64,000 nt of DNA from NCBI GenBank assembly GCA_031761405.1, contig JASEVX010000007.1:25446859-25510858 (forward strand). Reading direction: 5' to 3'. A model generated the notes under the pieces. It was not told the origin of the DNA, did not search any database, and worked only from the letters and a program-made list of their open reading frames with translations. The translations under genes were made by a program, and so were the position numbers. Below are positions 46,752 to 58,891 of this stretch, piece by piece. How positions within the stretch are numbered: position 1 is the first letter of the stretch; each line of letters opens with the position of its first letter. This DNA comes from Serripes groenlandicus (Eukaryota > Mollusca > Bivalvia > Cardiida > Cardiidae).

Positions 46752-46926
46752 GAAATTAAAAGTGACGTTGTGCGTATTTGCACCTGTATTTACCGGCGGC
46801 TGTGCGTATCACTCAGGCTTGAGGGCTACGCAAGGCTGCGAAGTATCTTTTCTGAATGGAATTCAGGGTATGAGATTATATATCAGGTATTAAATGACTG
46901 GTAATGGGTAATGCATAAAAACATAC
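46752..46926. repeat. Right (5') inverted terminal repeat of the DIRS element
   Basis: It shares GAAATTAAAAGTGACGTT, GAGGGCTACGCAAGGCTG and GGTATTAAATGACTGGTAA with the complement of 40527-40665. A stretch of (AT)n and CA-rich microsatellite at 46336-46420 lies just inside. Confidence 0.82.
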
Positions 46927-47792
46927 ATTGAGAACCGCTTAACACGGAATAACATTGTCCGATTGCCTCACAATATGCATACCTGTCATTTCTCAATGCA
47001 ATTTCCTATAAACATAACACATTTCATGTGACTGGTGATATACTGGTCAAACATATCTGAATACCATTCTGTGATCATTCTCAAGATGATATACTATACA
47101 GTGAACAGCATAAGATAGTTAATGAAAATTAACAAACTTGTGCCCTTCACAGTCGACTTTACCACATTAAAACCACGAAAATCTAATAGGACCATTTGGA
47201 GGAGTAAGGCAGGGTGATCAACTAATTCCACTCCAAGCTGTCATCATATGTATAATCTATCTTCCATTTTAATTGGTCTTGTCAAAAAGGTCTTTTCCAC
47301 TAAGCATAATCTCCTTTTTTTTCGGTCTTGGCTCTATGGTCACTAATTGGTCCAAGAACTCTTCACACTGTCAACAAAAGTGGTTAGGTAATTTCCTCGA
47401 AACATTCAGAAACCTGTGCTTGTTTTCAGTGGTAAGTATGCGAGGTATCAATCTCGCACTGACTTTTGTTATGTATCTGTTAAAACTTGATTACCAGTGT
47501 CATAACTGTAGCCTGTTATATCACAGACATCACACACGGACACATATGCATGTTGCTGTCACTTTATTTTCTGTGACTAGCGTCATTTCTATAGATGTTG
47601 TACTGCTCCTGCCCTTTTTATCTTCTAGTGAACTTGTTCCATCTCTGAACTAACAATGCCTTAAAAACAATTGCATTTATACATTTTCTTCTCTGTGGAA
47701 GACATGTTTATTTAGGTGAATATCCAAGCAGCTAAAATATAATAATCATTTTGCACGTTTCTTGTCACTCAGAAGACACAATAATGGGCAAC
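46927..47792. other. No feature recognised; one 126-codon open frame of no family
   Basis: The plus-strand frame 47273-47653 is the longest unassigned one here. It has hydrophobic patches and HRHHTRTHMH but no domain, no splice context and ordinary AT-rich codons. It is more likely chance than a gene. Confidence 0.4.
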
Positions 47793-48101
47793 CTGACTGC
47801 AATTTCATTAAGCTTGCAGACCTAGAATATTAAGATTGCTGATGCGTACAAGGAAAATAAGTTTGGGAATAGCTCTCGTTTTGCGAACTTTCCCGCAAAC
47901 TTGGAAAGAGTTAAATTTGCGACAAGCTTGCAGGAAGTTGTGAATTTTCAAATTTTCAAAATGGAGGCTTACCATGTGACATTTAAAATTTAGGCAATGT
48001 ATTCAGAATATGCTCTATTATCATGGATTGTTATCAAATATTATTTTCATAGTAACTTGTAAGTAACTTTTCTTTACATGATAATTATAAATGCAGATAA
48101 A

Positions 48102-49967
48102 ACTAGAAATATCACTGAAGATGATAAATACCCCCAAAACAGCACCTTGACTCAAAATATGGATTCCGACTGACCAACAAAAGGGCCATAACTCTTGTTA
48201 AATAACATGCAATTGTAAGACCTTTATGATGTGCACATCTCCTCTTGGTATAGAAGCTTCATGTAAAATGTTATTGAATTCCACCCAGTGGTTTGTAAGA
48301 AATAGGCTGGACAAAATATGGCTTCTGACCGACCAACAAGTTAATAAGTAAAAGGGCCATAACTCTGTAAAATAACATGCAATTATAAGACCTTAATGGT
48401 ATGCACATCTCCTCTTGGTATAGAAGCTTCATGTAAAATGTTATTGAATTCCACACAGTGGTTTGTAAGAATTAGGCCGGACAAAATATGACCAGCAACT
48501 TAACAAGACTCTATGAACAAGAAAAAGTAACAAAGGGCAATAACTCTGTAAATTAGAGTTATGGTTCTTGTACACTGAACTTCCTCTGATTATGCTCTAC
48601 CATTGTATGCAGTTTTATTAGATTCCATCTGTTAGTTATTAAGTAATTCTCCGGACAAGAAAAAGTAACAAAGGGCAATAACTCTGTATTTAGATTAAAT
48701 AGAGTTATGGTTTCTGTACACTGCACTTCCTCTCAATGTGTTGTATCATCCTATGAAGTTTTATTAAATTCCAACAATTAGTTTTAAAGTTATGCTCCGG
48801 ACAAGACTCTACGAATATGAAAAAGTAACAAAGGGCAATAACTCTGTAATTATGTAAAGTAGAGTTATGGTTCTTGTACACTGAACTTCCTCTGATTATG
48901 CTCTACCATTGTATGCAGTTTTATTAGATTCCATCTGTTAGTTATTAAGTAATTCTCCGGACAAGAAAAAGTAACAAAGGGCAATAACTCTGTATTTAGA
49001 TTAAATAGAGTTATGGTTTCTGTACACTGCACTTCCTCTCAATGTGTTGTATCATCCTATGAAGTTTTATTAAATTCCAACAATTAGTTTTAAAGTTATG
49101 CTCCGGACAAGACTCTACGAATATGAAAAAGTAACAAAGGGCAATAACTCTGTAATTATGTAAAGTAGAGTTATGTTTCTTGTACACTGCACTTCCTCTG
49201 ATTATGCTCTACCGTTATATGTAGTTTTATTAGATTCCATCTATTAGTTATTAAGTAATTCTACGGACAAGAAAAAGTAACAAAGGGCAATAACTCTGTA
49301 TTTAGATAAAATAGTTATGGTTCCTATACACCGCACTTCCTCTTAATGTGTTGTATCATCCTATGAAGTTTTATTAAATTCCAACAATTAGTTTTAAAGT
49401 TATGCTCTGGACAAGACTCTACGTATAAGAAAAAGTAACAAAGGGCAATTACTCTGTAATTATGTAAATTAGAGTTATGGTTCTTGTACACTGCACTTTC
49501 TCTGATTATGCTCTACCATTGTATGCAGTTTTATTAGATTCCATCTGTTAGTTATTAAGTAATTCTCCGGACAAGAAAAAGTAACAAAGGGCAATAACTC
49601 TGTATTTAGATTAAATAGAGTTATGGTTCCTGTACACTGCACTTCCTCTCAATGTGTTGTATCATCCTATGAAGTTTTATTAAATTCCAACAATTAGTTT
49701 TAAAGTTAAGCTCCGGACAAGACTCTACTAGAAAAAGTAACAAAGGGCAATAACTCTGTATTTAGATAAAATAGAGTTATGGTTCCTGTACACCGCACTT
49801 CCTCTCAATGTGTTGTATCATCCTATGAAGTTTCGTTCAAATCCTATGTTGCATTGTTAAGATATGGTCCGGACAAAATATGGCTTCCGACCGACCGACC
49901 GACCGACCGACCGACACAGTGACTCCTATATACCCCCCCAAAACTTTGTTTTTTGGGGGTATAATAA
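48102..49967 (+). mobile_element. Element D copy 1: 150-bp monomer array with inverted ends
   Basis: It begins GATGATAAATACCCCCAAAA and ends TTTTTTGGGGGTATAATAAA. Between are two alternating monomers of about 150 bp ('AACAAAGGGCAATAACTCTG', 'GACAAGACTCTACG') giving a dimer of 296-306 bp, then a (CCGA)n run at 49889-49914. The preceding units (48120-48480) are a different, older pair. Confidence 0.82.
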
Positions 49968-50214
49968 ACTGAAAATGAAGATTAAATTTGCACAGAATAT
50001 ACTCCGAAATGACTAATCGGCAACTTGGTAAATATAGAAACACTCGACAAACTTATGTTAATGATTATTTATTCAGTGATTTATTGTGAAAATATTATGC
50101 GGGAAAGGGTTTAGATAGAAAATTTCATTTATTAGTATTTTCAATTCATGCAAAAAAAAATTAAAATTGCAATAGGTTTCTGGATGTAAATTGAAATCTT
50201 TTGCAGATTTTCTA

Positions 50215-50449
50215 TTAACCTTTTCCAACATATAGTTATTTTCTGACGTCACTGCAGTTGATCACTTTTGAAAAATATATGACTAAAGGAGAATTTGTTA
50301 AATTTGAGCAATTTCTCCATTTGTCACAATGTTTTCAACTCTATATGTATATTCCATAACAAAACTTTTTATTTAATAAATTTTCAATATTTTTCTACTG
50401 ATTATTTCAGTTGTCTACTGCAGATTTGTTGTGTATGCGAAAGGGTTAA
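50215..50449. mobile_element. TTAA MITE inside element E copy 3
   Basis: TTAA flanks, CCTTTTCCAACATATAG and GTGTATGCGAAAGGG ends. It is collinear with the MITE at 22991-23218 in copy 1. Confidence 0.78.
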
Positions 50450-50839
50450 GGTTGTGGGCTTGCAAGCTTGCACGATCATAACACAGTTAAATGAAGCTTA
50501 CAAGTGTCTTAAGATTTATATTATTCCAATTGCAAGCTCGTAAGCTTTCGACCTGAGCAATCTTGTTATGGTTGCATAATCTTGCAAGCTTGAGTTTAGA
50601 TTGCTAGTGTACCACAACCTTGCACAATCTTAATAAGGTTGCGCATGCTTAAAGATAAGATTAAGAATGTTCCAATTGCAATATAACTGTTCGCTTAAAT
50701 AAGTTAATTGCAAGCGTATTATGATTAGGATGGTAATCTTGCTGCGACCTTGCCGCACTCTTAATTAAGCTTGCAGTTTTGGTTTGGGTTTCTTACATAT
50801 AAGTTTAAATACAATTTGCTCGGTATCAAAGCGGATGTC

Positions 50840-50919
50840 AATTAAAGTATTTACCAAGCAAGACAGACATGGGCGGATCATTAAGCTTTATTTGAGCACT
50901 TTGTGCTCAGGTGAGCTAA
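50840..50919 (+). repeat. Solo 3' end of a hairpin-CTAA element
   Basis: TTTGAGCACTTTGTGCTCAG with GTGAG and CTAA (50916-50919) matches the 3' end at 1629-1662, with only about 50 bp of element before it. Confidence 0.65.
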
Positions 50920-51321
50920 AAATAGATACCCCACACAGAAATTCACATTTGAAACGCAATTTGTTTGTTTTCAATTCTTTGGCAGTTTTGGTATGCTGCC
51001 CAAGAAGTGATGATAAATTCCCATTTCTGCATCTTTAAGATAAATGAGCACATTTAATACCCATCATGCCACATTGGTATTTATCCCCTCTATCCTCATA
51101 GTTTGAATTACTTTCATATAAACTCTCTAATAAATCAGGGCTCTAGATTATTTAAGGGCTTTATTCATGTTCTGAAATAAATATCAGATCTTCAAACCCT
51201 ATAGTGTGTGTACTGACAAGAATCGTCTCACTAAGTAAATAAGGGAGATAATGGGGGGCAAAGACCTGTTTACTTTTTCTATCTAGGACTCAATCAGATG
51301 AATTGAAAAGTTTGCATTTGG

Positions 51322-51501
51322 TTAACCCTTTCCCACATATAGATGATTCCTGACTCCTCTGCAGTGGATGACTTTTGAAATCATTGTGGCAAAATGAGAA
51401 ATTGCTCATAATAATAGTTCTATCATTTATAGAGATTTTCTATATTGTGAACTTGTTTAAAATTGTCTGCTGCATATTTGATGTTTGTGGAAAAGGGTTA
51501 A
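51322..51501. mobile_element. TTAA MITE, shortened
   Basis: TTAA flanks, CCCTTTCCCACATATAG and TGTTTGTGGAAAAGGG ends, 180 bp, with part of the central palindrome lost. Confidence 0.8.
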
Positions 51502-51635
51502 ACAGCACTTACAACAGTAAGAGGATTTTTTTTGTTCCATGTGCATGCTATGTGCATGCTATAATTGGACTTGAAAAAGTTATTTAGGCAACAACAGCAT
51601 TTAAACAAGAAACATGTAGTTGATTCACACTCTTT

Positions 51636-51749
51636 AAGTCAATTCCAATAAATCAAGGGTCATACTAGGTCTACTGAAACCAGCCTTCTGGTAAGTCAAT
51701 TCCAATAAATCAAAGGTCATACTAGGTCTACTGACACCAACCTTCTGTT
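51636..51749. repeat. 57-bp tandem duplication
   Basis: AAGTCAATTCCAATAAATCA and GGTCATACTAGGTCTACTGA occur twice at an offset of 57 bp with few changes. No further copies were seen. Confidence 0.8.
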
Positions 51750-52149
51750 AACCCAAAACCCCAAGTGAACATCTTCACATGTTGCCGACATTTATGAAGT
51801 TTTATGACGTAAACTCAAAGGACTATGTGCAACACAAATTTTCCAAACTCTACTGAAATTGAGCTTGAGTGAATACAAAATAACGGACAATGTCACATAC
51901 AGCTAAACATTCCTGTAAACTTTCAGGATTCAAATCATACTTAACTAGAATAGTTTTTGACACAAAAACAGATGTCTCCCCCTCAAATATCTGTCAAAAT
52001 CTCTCAAAACATTCCAACCTATAAAGCAGACAAACATTTGGCCAAGTTGGACAGTATTCAAGTTTTAATTACTAATTTTATCTTGACCTTTTACAAAGTG
52101 GACATGATAGCAAATGGTTTACAATAACACATCTTTTTACTGCAGTGGT

Positions 52150-52905
52150 AACATTTCATGAAAATCCTTCAAGCTGTCTCAGAGATATGGAGTGGACATG
52201 AAATAAAGCCTCAAACCTTTGACCTTTAAGCGTGACCTTGACCTTGAACTGGTATGGTCGAGACATGGGTTCTGCACATCGCCTTGATGAGGTGAACATG
52301 TGACCCAAGTTTCATGAAAATCCTTCAAACCGTCTTGGAGATATGGAGTAGACACAAAATAAAGCCTCAAACCTTTAACCTTCAACTGTGACCTTGACCT
52401 CAAACCGGTATGGTCGAGACATGGGTTCTGCACATCGCCTGGATGAGGTGAACATCTGACTCAAGTTTCTTAGAAATCCTTTAAGCCGTCTTGGAGATAT
52501 GAAGAGGACATGAAATAAAGCCTCAAACCTTCGACCTTCAAGCATGACCTTGACCGTGAACCGGTATGGTCGAGACATGGGTTCTGCACATCGCCTGGAT
52601 GAGGTGAACATCTGACTCAAGTTTCTTAGAAATCCTTCAAGCCATCTTGGAATTATGGAGCGAACACAAAATAAAGCCTCAAACCTTTGACCTTCAAGCA
52701 TGACCTTGACCTTGAACCGGTATGGTCGAGACATAGGTTCTGCACATTGCCTTGATGAGGTGAACATGTTGCCCAAGTTTCATGAAAATCCTTCAAGCCA
52801 TCTTGGAGATATGGAGAGGACACAATTTGGGACAGACAGACAGACAGACCGCAAGGACAAAAACAATATATCTCCCCTGCTCAGACTGAAGAATATAATT
52901 CATAG
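52150..52905 (+). repeat. 156-bp tandem array with GACAGACA tail
   Basis: GGTTCTGCACAT recurs at exactly 156-bp spacing (52271, 52427, 52583, 52739 for its TCTG). Units carry ACCGGTATGGTCGAGACAT and GTTTCATGAAAATCC. The array ends in (GACA)n and CAATATATCTCCCCTGCTC. It has the same architecture as the 3736 and 31053 arrays but a different unit. Long minus-strand frames through it are repeat-derived. Confidence 0.85.
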
Positions 52906-53401
52906 CTAATTGTGGGGGGGTCATATAATCTGGTAATCAATAAAATATCAAAATCAACTGCTTCCATAAAAAAATCCTTAAGTCTTTTTTACTACGACTT
53001 AAGTTTCTATCCAATATAAAATCTTCTTCTTTAAAACTCTCAGGACAGAATATGTTATATCCTGAATTTGGAAGTCCTCTGTTGTAAAGGTATCTGTATC
53101 GGAGCAGCTGACAACTATTGAAAACAATGTGAGAACAGAACAAGACGGATGTGCATCAAAGAGAAGCCGCAATATTTCGTTTCACATGAAGAAATAAGAA
53201 AAAAGATCATTTAAATCCACAAACATTAGAACAATTTAATCTGTAGTCAGTAATGATTATTGAAGATATAAGTTTTATGTAGGATATTTAACCTGGCAGG
53301 CTCTGTGTTTTAAGTGAATGAGATAATTTAGAGTTAAGCTGATCATAAAAAGTGACATATAATACTAAAGATAAATGGACAAGAGGTTATGATAAATTTA
53401 A
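52906..53401. other. No supported gene
   Basis: A minus-strand frame at 52937-53143 looks mildly coding-like and has a fair acceptor-like TTTTCAATAG, but no donor and no family. It is treated as unsupported. Confidence 0.4.
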
Positions 53402-56032
53402 ACTAGAACTATCACTGAAGATGATAAATATCCCCAAAACAGCACCTTGACTCAAAATATGGCTTCCAACCGACCAACAAAATACACCCACTTCCTCTCA
53501 ATGTGTTGTATCATCCTATGAAGTTTTATTAAATTCCAACAATTTGTTTTAAAGTTATGTTCTGGACAAGACTCTACGAATAAGAAAAAGTAACAAAGGG
53601 CAATAACTCTGTAATTATGCTCTACCATTGTATGCAGTTTTATTAGATTCCATCTGTTAGTTATTAAGTAATTCTCCGGACAAGAAAAAGTCACAAAGGG
53701 CAATAACTCTGTATTTAGATTAAATAGAGTTATGGTTTCTGTACACTGCACTTCCTCTCAATGTGTTGTATCATCCTATGAAGTTTTATTAAATTCCAAC
53801 AATTGTTTTAAAGTTATGCTCCGGACAAGACTCTACGAATAAGAAAAAGTAACAAAGGGCAATAACTCTGTAATTATGTAAAGTAGAGTTATGTTTCTTG
53901 TATACTGCACTTCCTCTGATTATGCTCTACCATTATATGTAGTTTTATTAGATTCCATCTATTAGTTATTAAGTAATTCTACAGACAAGAAAAAGTAACA
54001 AAGGGCAATAACTCTGTATTTAGATAAAATAGAGTTATGGTTCCTGTACACCGCACTTCCTCTCAATGTGTTGTATCATCCTATGAAGTTTAAATAAATT
54101 CCAAGAATTAGTTTTAAAGTTATGCTCCTGACAAGACTCTACGAACTGGAAAAAGTAACAAAGGGCAATTACTCTGTAAATATGTAAATTAGAGGTATGG
54201 TTCTTGTACACTACACTTCCTCTGATCATGCTCTACCATTGTATGTAGTGTTATTAGATTCCATCTGTTAGTTATTAAGTAATTCTCCGGACAAGAAAAA
54301 GTAACAAAGGGCAATAACTCTGTATTTAGATTAAATAGAGTTATGGTTTCTGTACACTGCACTTCCTCTCAATGTGTTGTATCATCCTATGAAGTTTTAT
54401 TAAATTCCAACAATTGTTTTAAAGTTATGCTCCGGACAAGACTCTACGAATAAGAAAAAGTAACAAAGGGCAATAACTCTGTAATTATGTAAAGTAGAGT
54501 TATGTTTCTTGTATACTGCACTTCCTCTGATTATGCTCTACCATTATATGTAGTTTTATTAGATTCCATCTATTAGTTATTAAGTAATTCTACAGACAAG
54601 AAAAAGTAACAAAGGGCAATAACTCTGTATTTAGATTAAATAGAGTTATGGTTCCTGTACACCGCACTTCCTCTCAATGTGTTGTATCATCCTATGAAGT
54701 TTAAATAAATTCCAAGAATTAGTTTTAAAGTTATGCTCCTGACAAGACTCTACGAACTGGAAAAAGTAACAAAGGGCAATTACTCTGTAAATATGTAAAT
54801 TAGAGGTATGGTTCTTGTACACTACACTTCCTCTAATTATGCTCTACCATTGTATGTAGTGTTATTAGATTCCATCTGTTAGTTATTAAGTAATTCTCCG
54901 GACAAGAAAAAGTAACAAAGGGCAATAAATCTGTATTTAGGTAAAATAGAGTTATGGTTCCTGTACACCGCACTTCCTCTCAATGTGTTGTATCATCCTA
55001 TGATGTTTTATTAAATTCCAACAATTAGTTTTAAAGTTATGCTCCAGACAAGACTCTACGAACAAGAAAAAGTAACAAAGGGCAATAACTCTGTAATTAT
55101 GTAAATTAGAGTTATGGTTCTTGTACACTGCACTTTCTCTGAGTATGCTCTACCATTGTATGCAGTTTTATTAGATTCCATCTGTTAGTTATTAAGTAAT
55201 TCTCCGGACAAGAAAAAGTAACAAAGGGCAATAACTCTGTATTTAGATAAAATAGAGTTATGGTTCCTGTACACCGCACTTCCACTCAATGTGTTGTATC
55301 ATCCTATAATGTTTTATTAAATTCCAACAATTAGTTTTAAAGTTATGCTCCAGACAAGACTCTACGAACAAGAAAAAGTAACAAAGGGCAATAACTCTGT
55401 AAATTAGAGTTATGGTTCTTGTACACTGCACTTTCTCTGAGTATGCTCTACCATTGTATGCAGTTTTATTAGATTCCATCTGTTAGTTATTAAGTAATTC
55501 TCCGGACAAGAACAAGTAACAAAGGGCAATTACTCTGTATTTAGATAAAATAGAGTTATGGTTCCTGTACAACGCACTTCCACTCAATGTGTTGTATCAT
55601 CCTATGAAGTTTTATTAAATTCCAACAATTTGTTTTAAAGTTATGCTCTGGACAAGACTCTACGAATAAGAAAAAGTAACAAAGGGCAATAACTCTGTAA
55701 TTATGTAAATTAGAGTTATGGTTCTTGTACACTGCACTTCCTCTCATTATGCTCTACCATTGTATGTAGTTTTATTAGATTCCATCTGTTAGTTATTAAG
55801 TAATTCTCCGGACAAGAACAAGTAACAAAGGGCAATAACTCTGTATTTAGATAAAATAGAGTTATGGTTCCTGTACACCGCACTTCCTCTCAATGTGTTG
55901 TATCAACCTATGAAGTTTCGTTCAAATCCTATGTTGCATTGTTAAGATATGGTCCGGACAAAATATGGCTTCCGACCGACCGACCGACACAGTGACTCCT
56001 ATATACCCCCCCAATATTTTTGGGGGTATAAT
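53402..56032 (+). mobile_element. Element D copy 2, larger array with higher-order repeats
   Basis: The left end (AACTAGAACTATCACTGAAG) and right end (TTTTTGGGGGTATAATTAG) match copy 1. The array is longer, and four-monomer blocks repeat at about 611 bp (CCAAGAATTAGTTTT at 54101 and 54712). A short (CCGA)n run precedes the end. Confidence 0.85.
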
Positions 56033-56152
56033 TAGTACCAAAATCAATCAACTATTTGTATTGAACACACGCCCTGTTATGATAATGTTTTATCAAATAA
56101 TGCTGACACACAGAAAATCTGTTTTTCGTTTGTATCGGTAAGTCATGATAAT

Positions 56153-56720
56153 GGATAAGGGTTTCCCACATAAAACAAATCTGCAGTAGACGACTTTGAA
56201 ATTATCAAGTAAAAATAAATCTCTATAAATGATCGTATGATAATTGAAAAGTGTTGAATTATTGCGGCAAATGCAGATATTGCTCATTATGAGCAATTTC
56301 TCCTTTTGCCACAATGATTTCAATGATGTTTACTCATCAAGTACAAAACATAGAAAGTCTCTATAAATGATAGTAAGATAATTGAAAAGAGTTGAAATTA
56401 TTGTGGCAAATTGAGCAATTGAAAATCAAAGCTGTCGGATTACAAACGCACAATCTCGAGTTGACGAAACTGATGTGAACTCGTGTCGTGATCTAAGCAT
56501 TCAGAAAATCAAGTAAACGTATTTCTATGTACATGTAATCCGAAAGACTGACAATAGCTGCAGCGACTTTTGAAAACATTGTGACAAAAAGAGAAATTGA
56601 TCACGAGGAATTTATCCTTTTGCTACAATGTTTTCTACTTTATGTCCATAAATTATACCTTCATTTAGCAAGATGTTCCAATTTTTACTTAATGTGCTAC
56701 GTATAAGGGAAAGGCTTAAC
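56153..56720. repeat. Two worn palindromic MITEs
   Basis: 56153-56330 (GGGTTTCCCACATAAAACAA, ATTGCTCATTATGAGCAAT) and about 56560-56720 (GACAAAAAGAGAAATTGATC, TAAGGGAAAGGCTTAA) belong to the TTAA family. Between them is unassigned sequence. Confidence 0.6.
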
Positions 56721-57700
56721 ATAGGAACTAGTTTCAATTTTTTTGAAAACGTTAAACCAGTGCTTGAAAATTTACTTGAATTTATTTCTCAAACTGTAAA
56801 TTTACCAGTTGATATAAGAGATGCTGTCTACAGTTACAGTGATAAGTTAAATATAGTTCAGTTAATCCGATCACACTTTGTTTGTAAGAACTAGAATATT
56901 TCATTTCATTTAAGTATTCTGGATGTTCACATCGCATCCTTGATAAAAACATGTTGTTGGCTAGGCAAAATACACCGATATCGTGAAATGTGGAACTGCA
57001 ACAGCGAAAAAGCACGAAATTGAATTGAAACAGATATTTCTGTGGTTTAAATCTTTTCATGTCTGCATTTTGCGATGACAATTGTACTCAAAGTTAACTT
57101 TGAATCCAGTATGTACTGAACATGAAAGTCAGATTATTAAAAGCAAAGCAAATGAAAAATGTATGTGAAATTGCGATAAAAATGAAAATCTATAAATAGA
57201 CTATAGATGAATGGTACTGTCTTTTATTTTAGCTCTTAACTTGATTCGGGAACCAGAGTCGCTGCATGGCCGCTTACGACATTTACACACTAGACCAAAT
57301 TGAGATCGGTTTAAAACGGATTAAATCTAAAACGTGGACTAAATATTAAGATTTAGATTTAGACAAATATCTAAATTGAAAAGTTTAGTGAATACGGGAC
57401 AAGGCTTCTTCGTCTAATTACTGCGTAATATATCATAGCATGTAATTTTAAGGAACTAGACTACATTTACAAATTCAATAGAAGGGTTCTCTATTTTACT
57501 GTCTAGAGTAGATACAGTATGAATTTCGCTTAAATAAAGATGTACATACATTCAATTAATATACTGGCCTTTGTCTTTTGTTTTTAATTTGTATATATTT
57601 ATTTTAATAACTCACACATGTATATAGAGTGTAAAAGGGATGTTTTAAAAGTCATTACCTTAAATTAATGTACTTAGAAAGGACAAAGAGAAATCAAGAT
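56721..57700. other. No supported gene; coding-like open tail at about 56755-56894
   Basis: The plus-strand frame ending at 56894 reads VKPVLENLLEFISQTVNLPV, then DIRDAVYSYSDKLNIVQLIR. It looks like real protein but has no identified family, start or convincing acceptor. The rest of the interval is plain AT-rich DNA. Confidence 0.35.
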
Positions 57701-58855
57701 ATGTGGTCACGCTGGCAGGTCTAAATATTCTCCTTGACCGAAAATTAAAAGCATCCCTACAGGAAGCCGCATTCTGGCGGCTTCCAATAAATTCCTTAAA
57801 AAAGCCATTTCCCCTTTTGCCACAATATTTTCAACACTTTTCAATCATTCAATCATTAAACTTTCAATTACAGAGATTTCTTGTAATTTTGCCAAAGGTG
57901 CTCAAAGTTGTCTGCTGCATATTTTGATGTGTGAAACTTTAAAAAGTCGTGATAAGGCTGATTTAAAAGTATATGAGGAAAAAGAGTCAACAAAATTCAT
58001 CTCAAAAAAGGAAAAAAATACCAGAAAAAGGAAAACATAACAAACAAGTTGATAAAATGTCATGTCATGAGAGGTTTGGGTAAAGTTAACTTTTGTAAAA
58101 TTCCTGAAAAAAGATGGATGGATCTATACATTAACTCTTTGCTTTATCAAACCTGCAGTAGACAAATTTGAAAACATCTAAGTAAAAACATAGAAAATGC
58201 CTATAAATGAAACTATAATGTTTTAATAGGGTTGATTTATTTTGTCACAATGTTTTTTAAAAAGCTTCTCTTGCAGATGTATCAGAATGACTGTCTGTAA
58301 GTGGAAAAGGGTAAAGTGAAGTAATTTTAATCTTGGATCTAACCACATTATATACCAGGACCAATGGAGAACTGGATGTTTTCATGTGGAAAGATAACTG
58401 ATAAAAACTATTTTTAGTTACATGATGAATTTAATGGTGTATCATTAAATTTTTCGAAAAAATGTTTTAATCTAAATTACAGGACTGATAAGCCATTATT
58501 TGTCCTAAATGGTGCACAATAACTGATGTTGGATTCATTCTCTTTACTCCTAGAATATACCCAACAAACTTTGCACAGCTGATCTGCTAACATCATTTGA
58601 CTGATCAGTCTGGTTTTAAAATATTTGAGATAAAATTTACATCTGAAATGTTTGGAAGTTTTATTTAAATAAACAGTAACCTTTAAACCCTTTCTCACCT
58701 ACAGACATATTTTGACACATTATCTGCAGCAGACACATTTATAAACCATGTTGCAATAGGAGAAAGTTCAACACTATTCAATAAATTAACTTTCTTTTAG
58801 ACAGATTTTGTGAACTGCAGCTTTGTTGTATGTTGGAAAGGAGGACTAACAAAAG
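57701..58855. other. MITE relics, no gene
   Basis: Relics lie at about 57800-57930 (CCCCTTTTGCCACAATATTTT), 58130-58315 (AACCTGCAGTAGACAAATTTG) and 58683-58855 (TTAAACCCTTTCTCACCTAC). Their TTAA ends are mostly mutated. No exon was supported. Confidence 0.5.
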
Positions 58856-58891
58856 ATAAAATAGTATTCTCTCTTTGTCAACAATGTTGTC

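Larger units (their letters stand above)
40486..46926 (-). mobile_element. DIRS-type retrotransposon, dead copy
   Basis: The minus-strand order is gag remnant, RT, RNase H, tyrosine recombinase. The ends are inverted repeats: GAAATTAAAAGTGACGTT to ATTAAATGACTGGTAA at the right (46752-46905) matches the complement of the left (about 40527-40665). An internal complementary region lies at 40717-40806. Without the 1.14-kb insertion at 41352-42490 the element is about 5.3 kb, the usual DIRS size. DIRS elements integrate with a tyrosine recombinase instead of an integrase. All frames carry stops or shifts. Confidence 0.88.
47793..50790. mobile_element. Composite element E, copy 3
   Basis: The left part (TTAAGCTTGCAGACCTAG onward) and right part (ending AAGCTTGCAGTTTTGGTTTG GG) match copies at 21124 and 34672. 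Inside are element D (48102-49967) and the same TTAA MITE as in copy 1 (50215-50449). Confidence 0.68.

Noticed and set aside
47273..47653. 126-codon plus-strand open frame
   Set aside because: No recognisable domain, start context or splice signals; composition is like surrounding AT-rich DNA.
52179..52776. Minus-strand frames of 84 and 133 codons with repeated MSRPYRFKVKVMLEGQRFEA
   Set aside because: The repetition follows the 156-bp array, which is a multiple of three and so stays open; no sign of a protein family.
52937..53143. Minus-strand frame with RGLPNSGYNIFCPESFKEED
   Set aside because: Looks mildly coding-like, but the acceptor falls in a different frame, no donor follows and no family is recognised.
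53452..55747. Repeated minus-strand frames with VIALCYFFLFVES
   Set aside because: Translations of the element D monomer, not conserved in frame across monomers.
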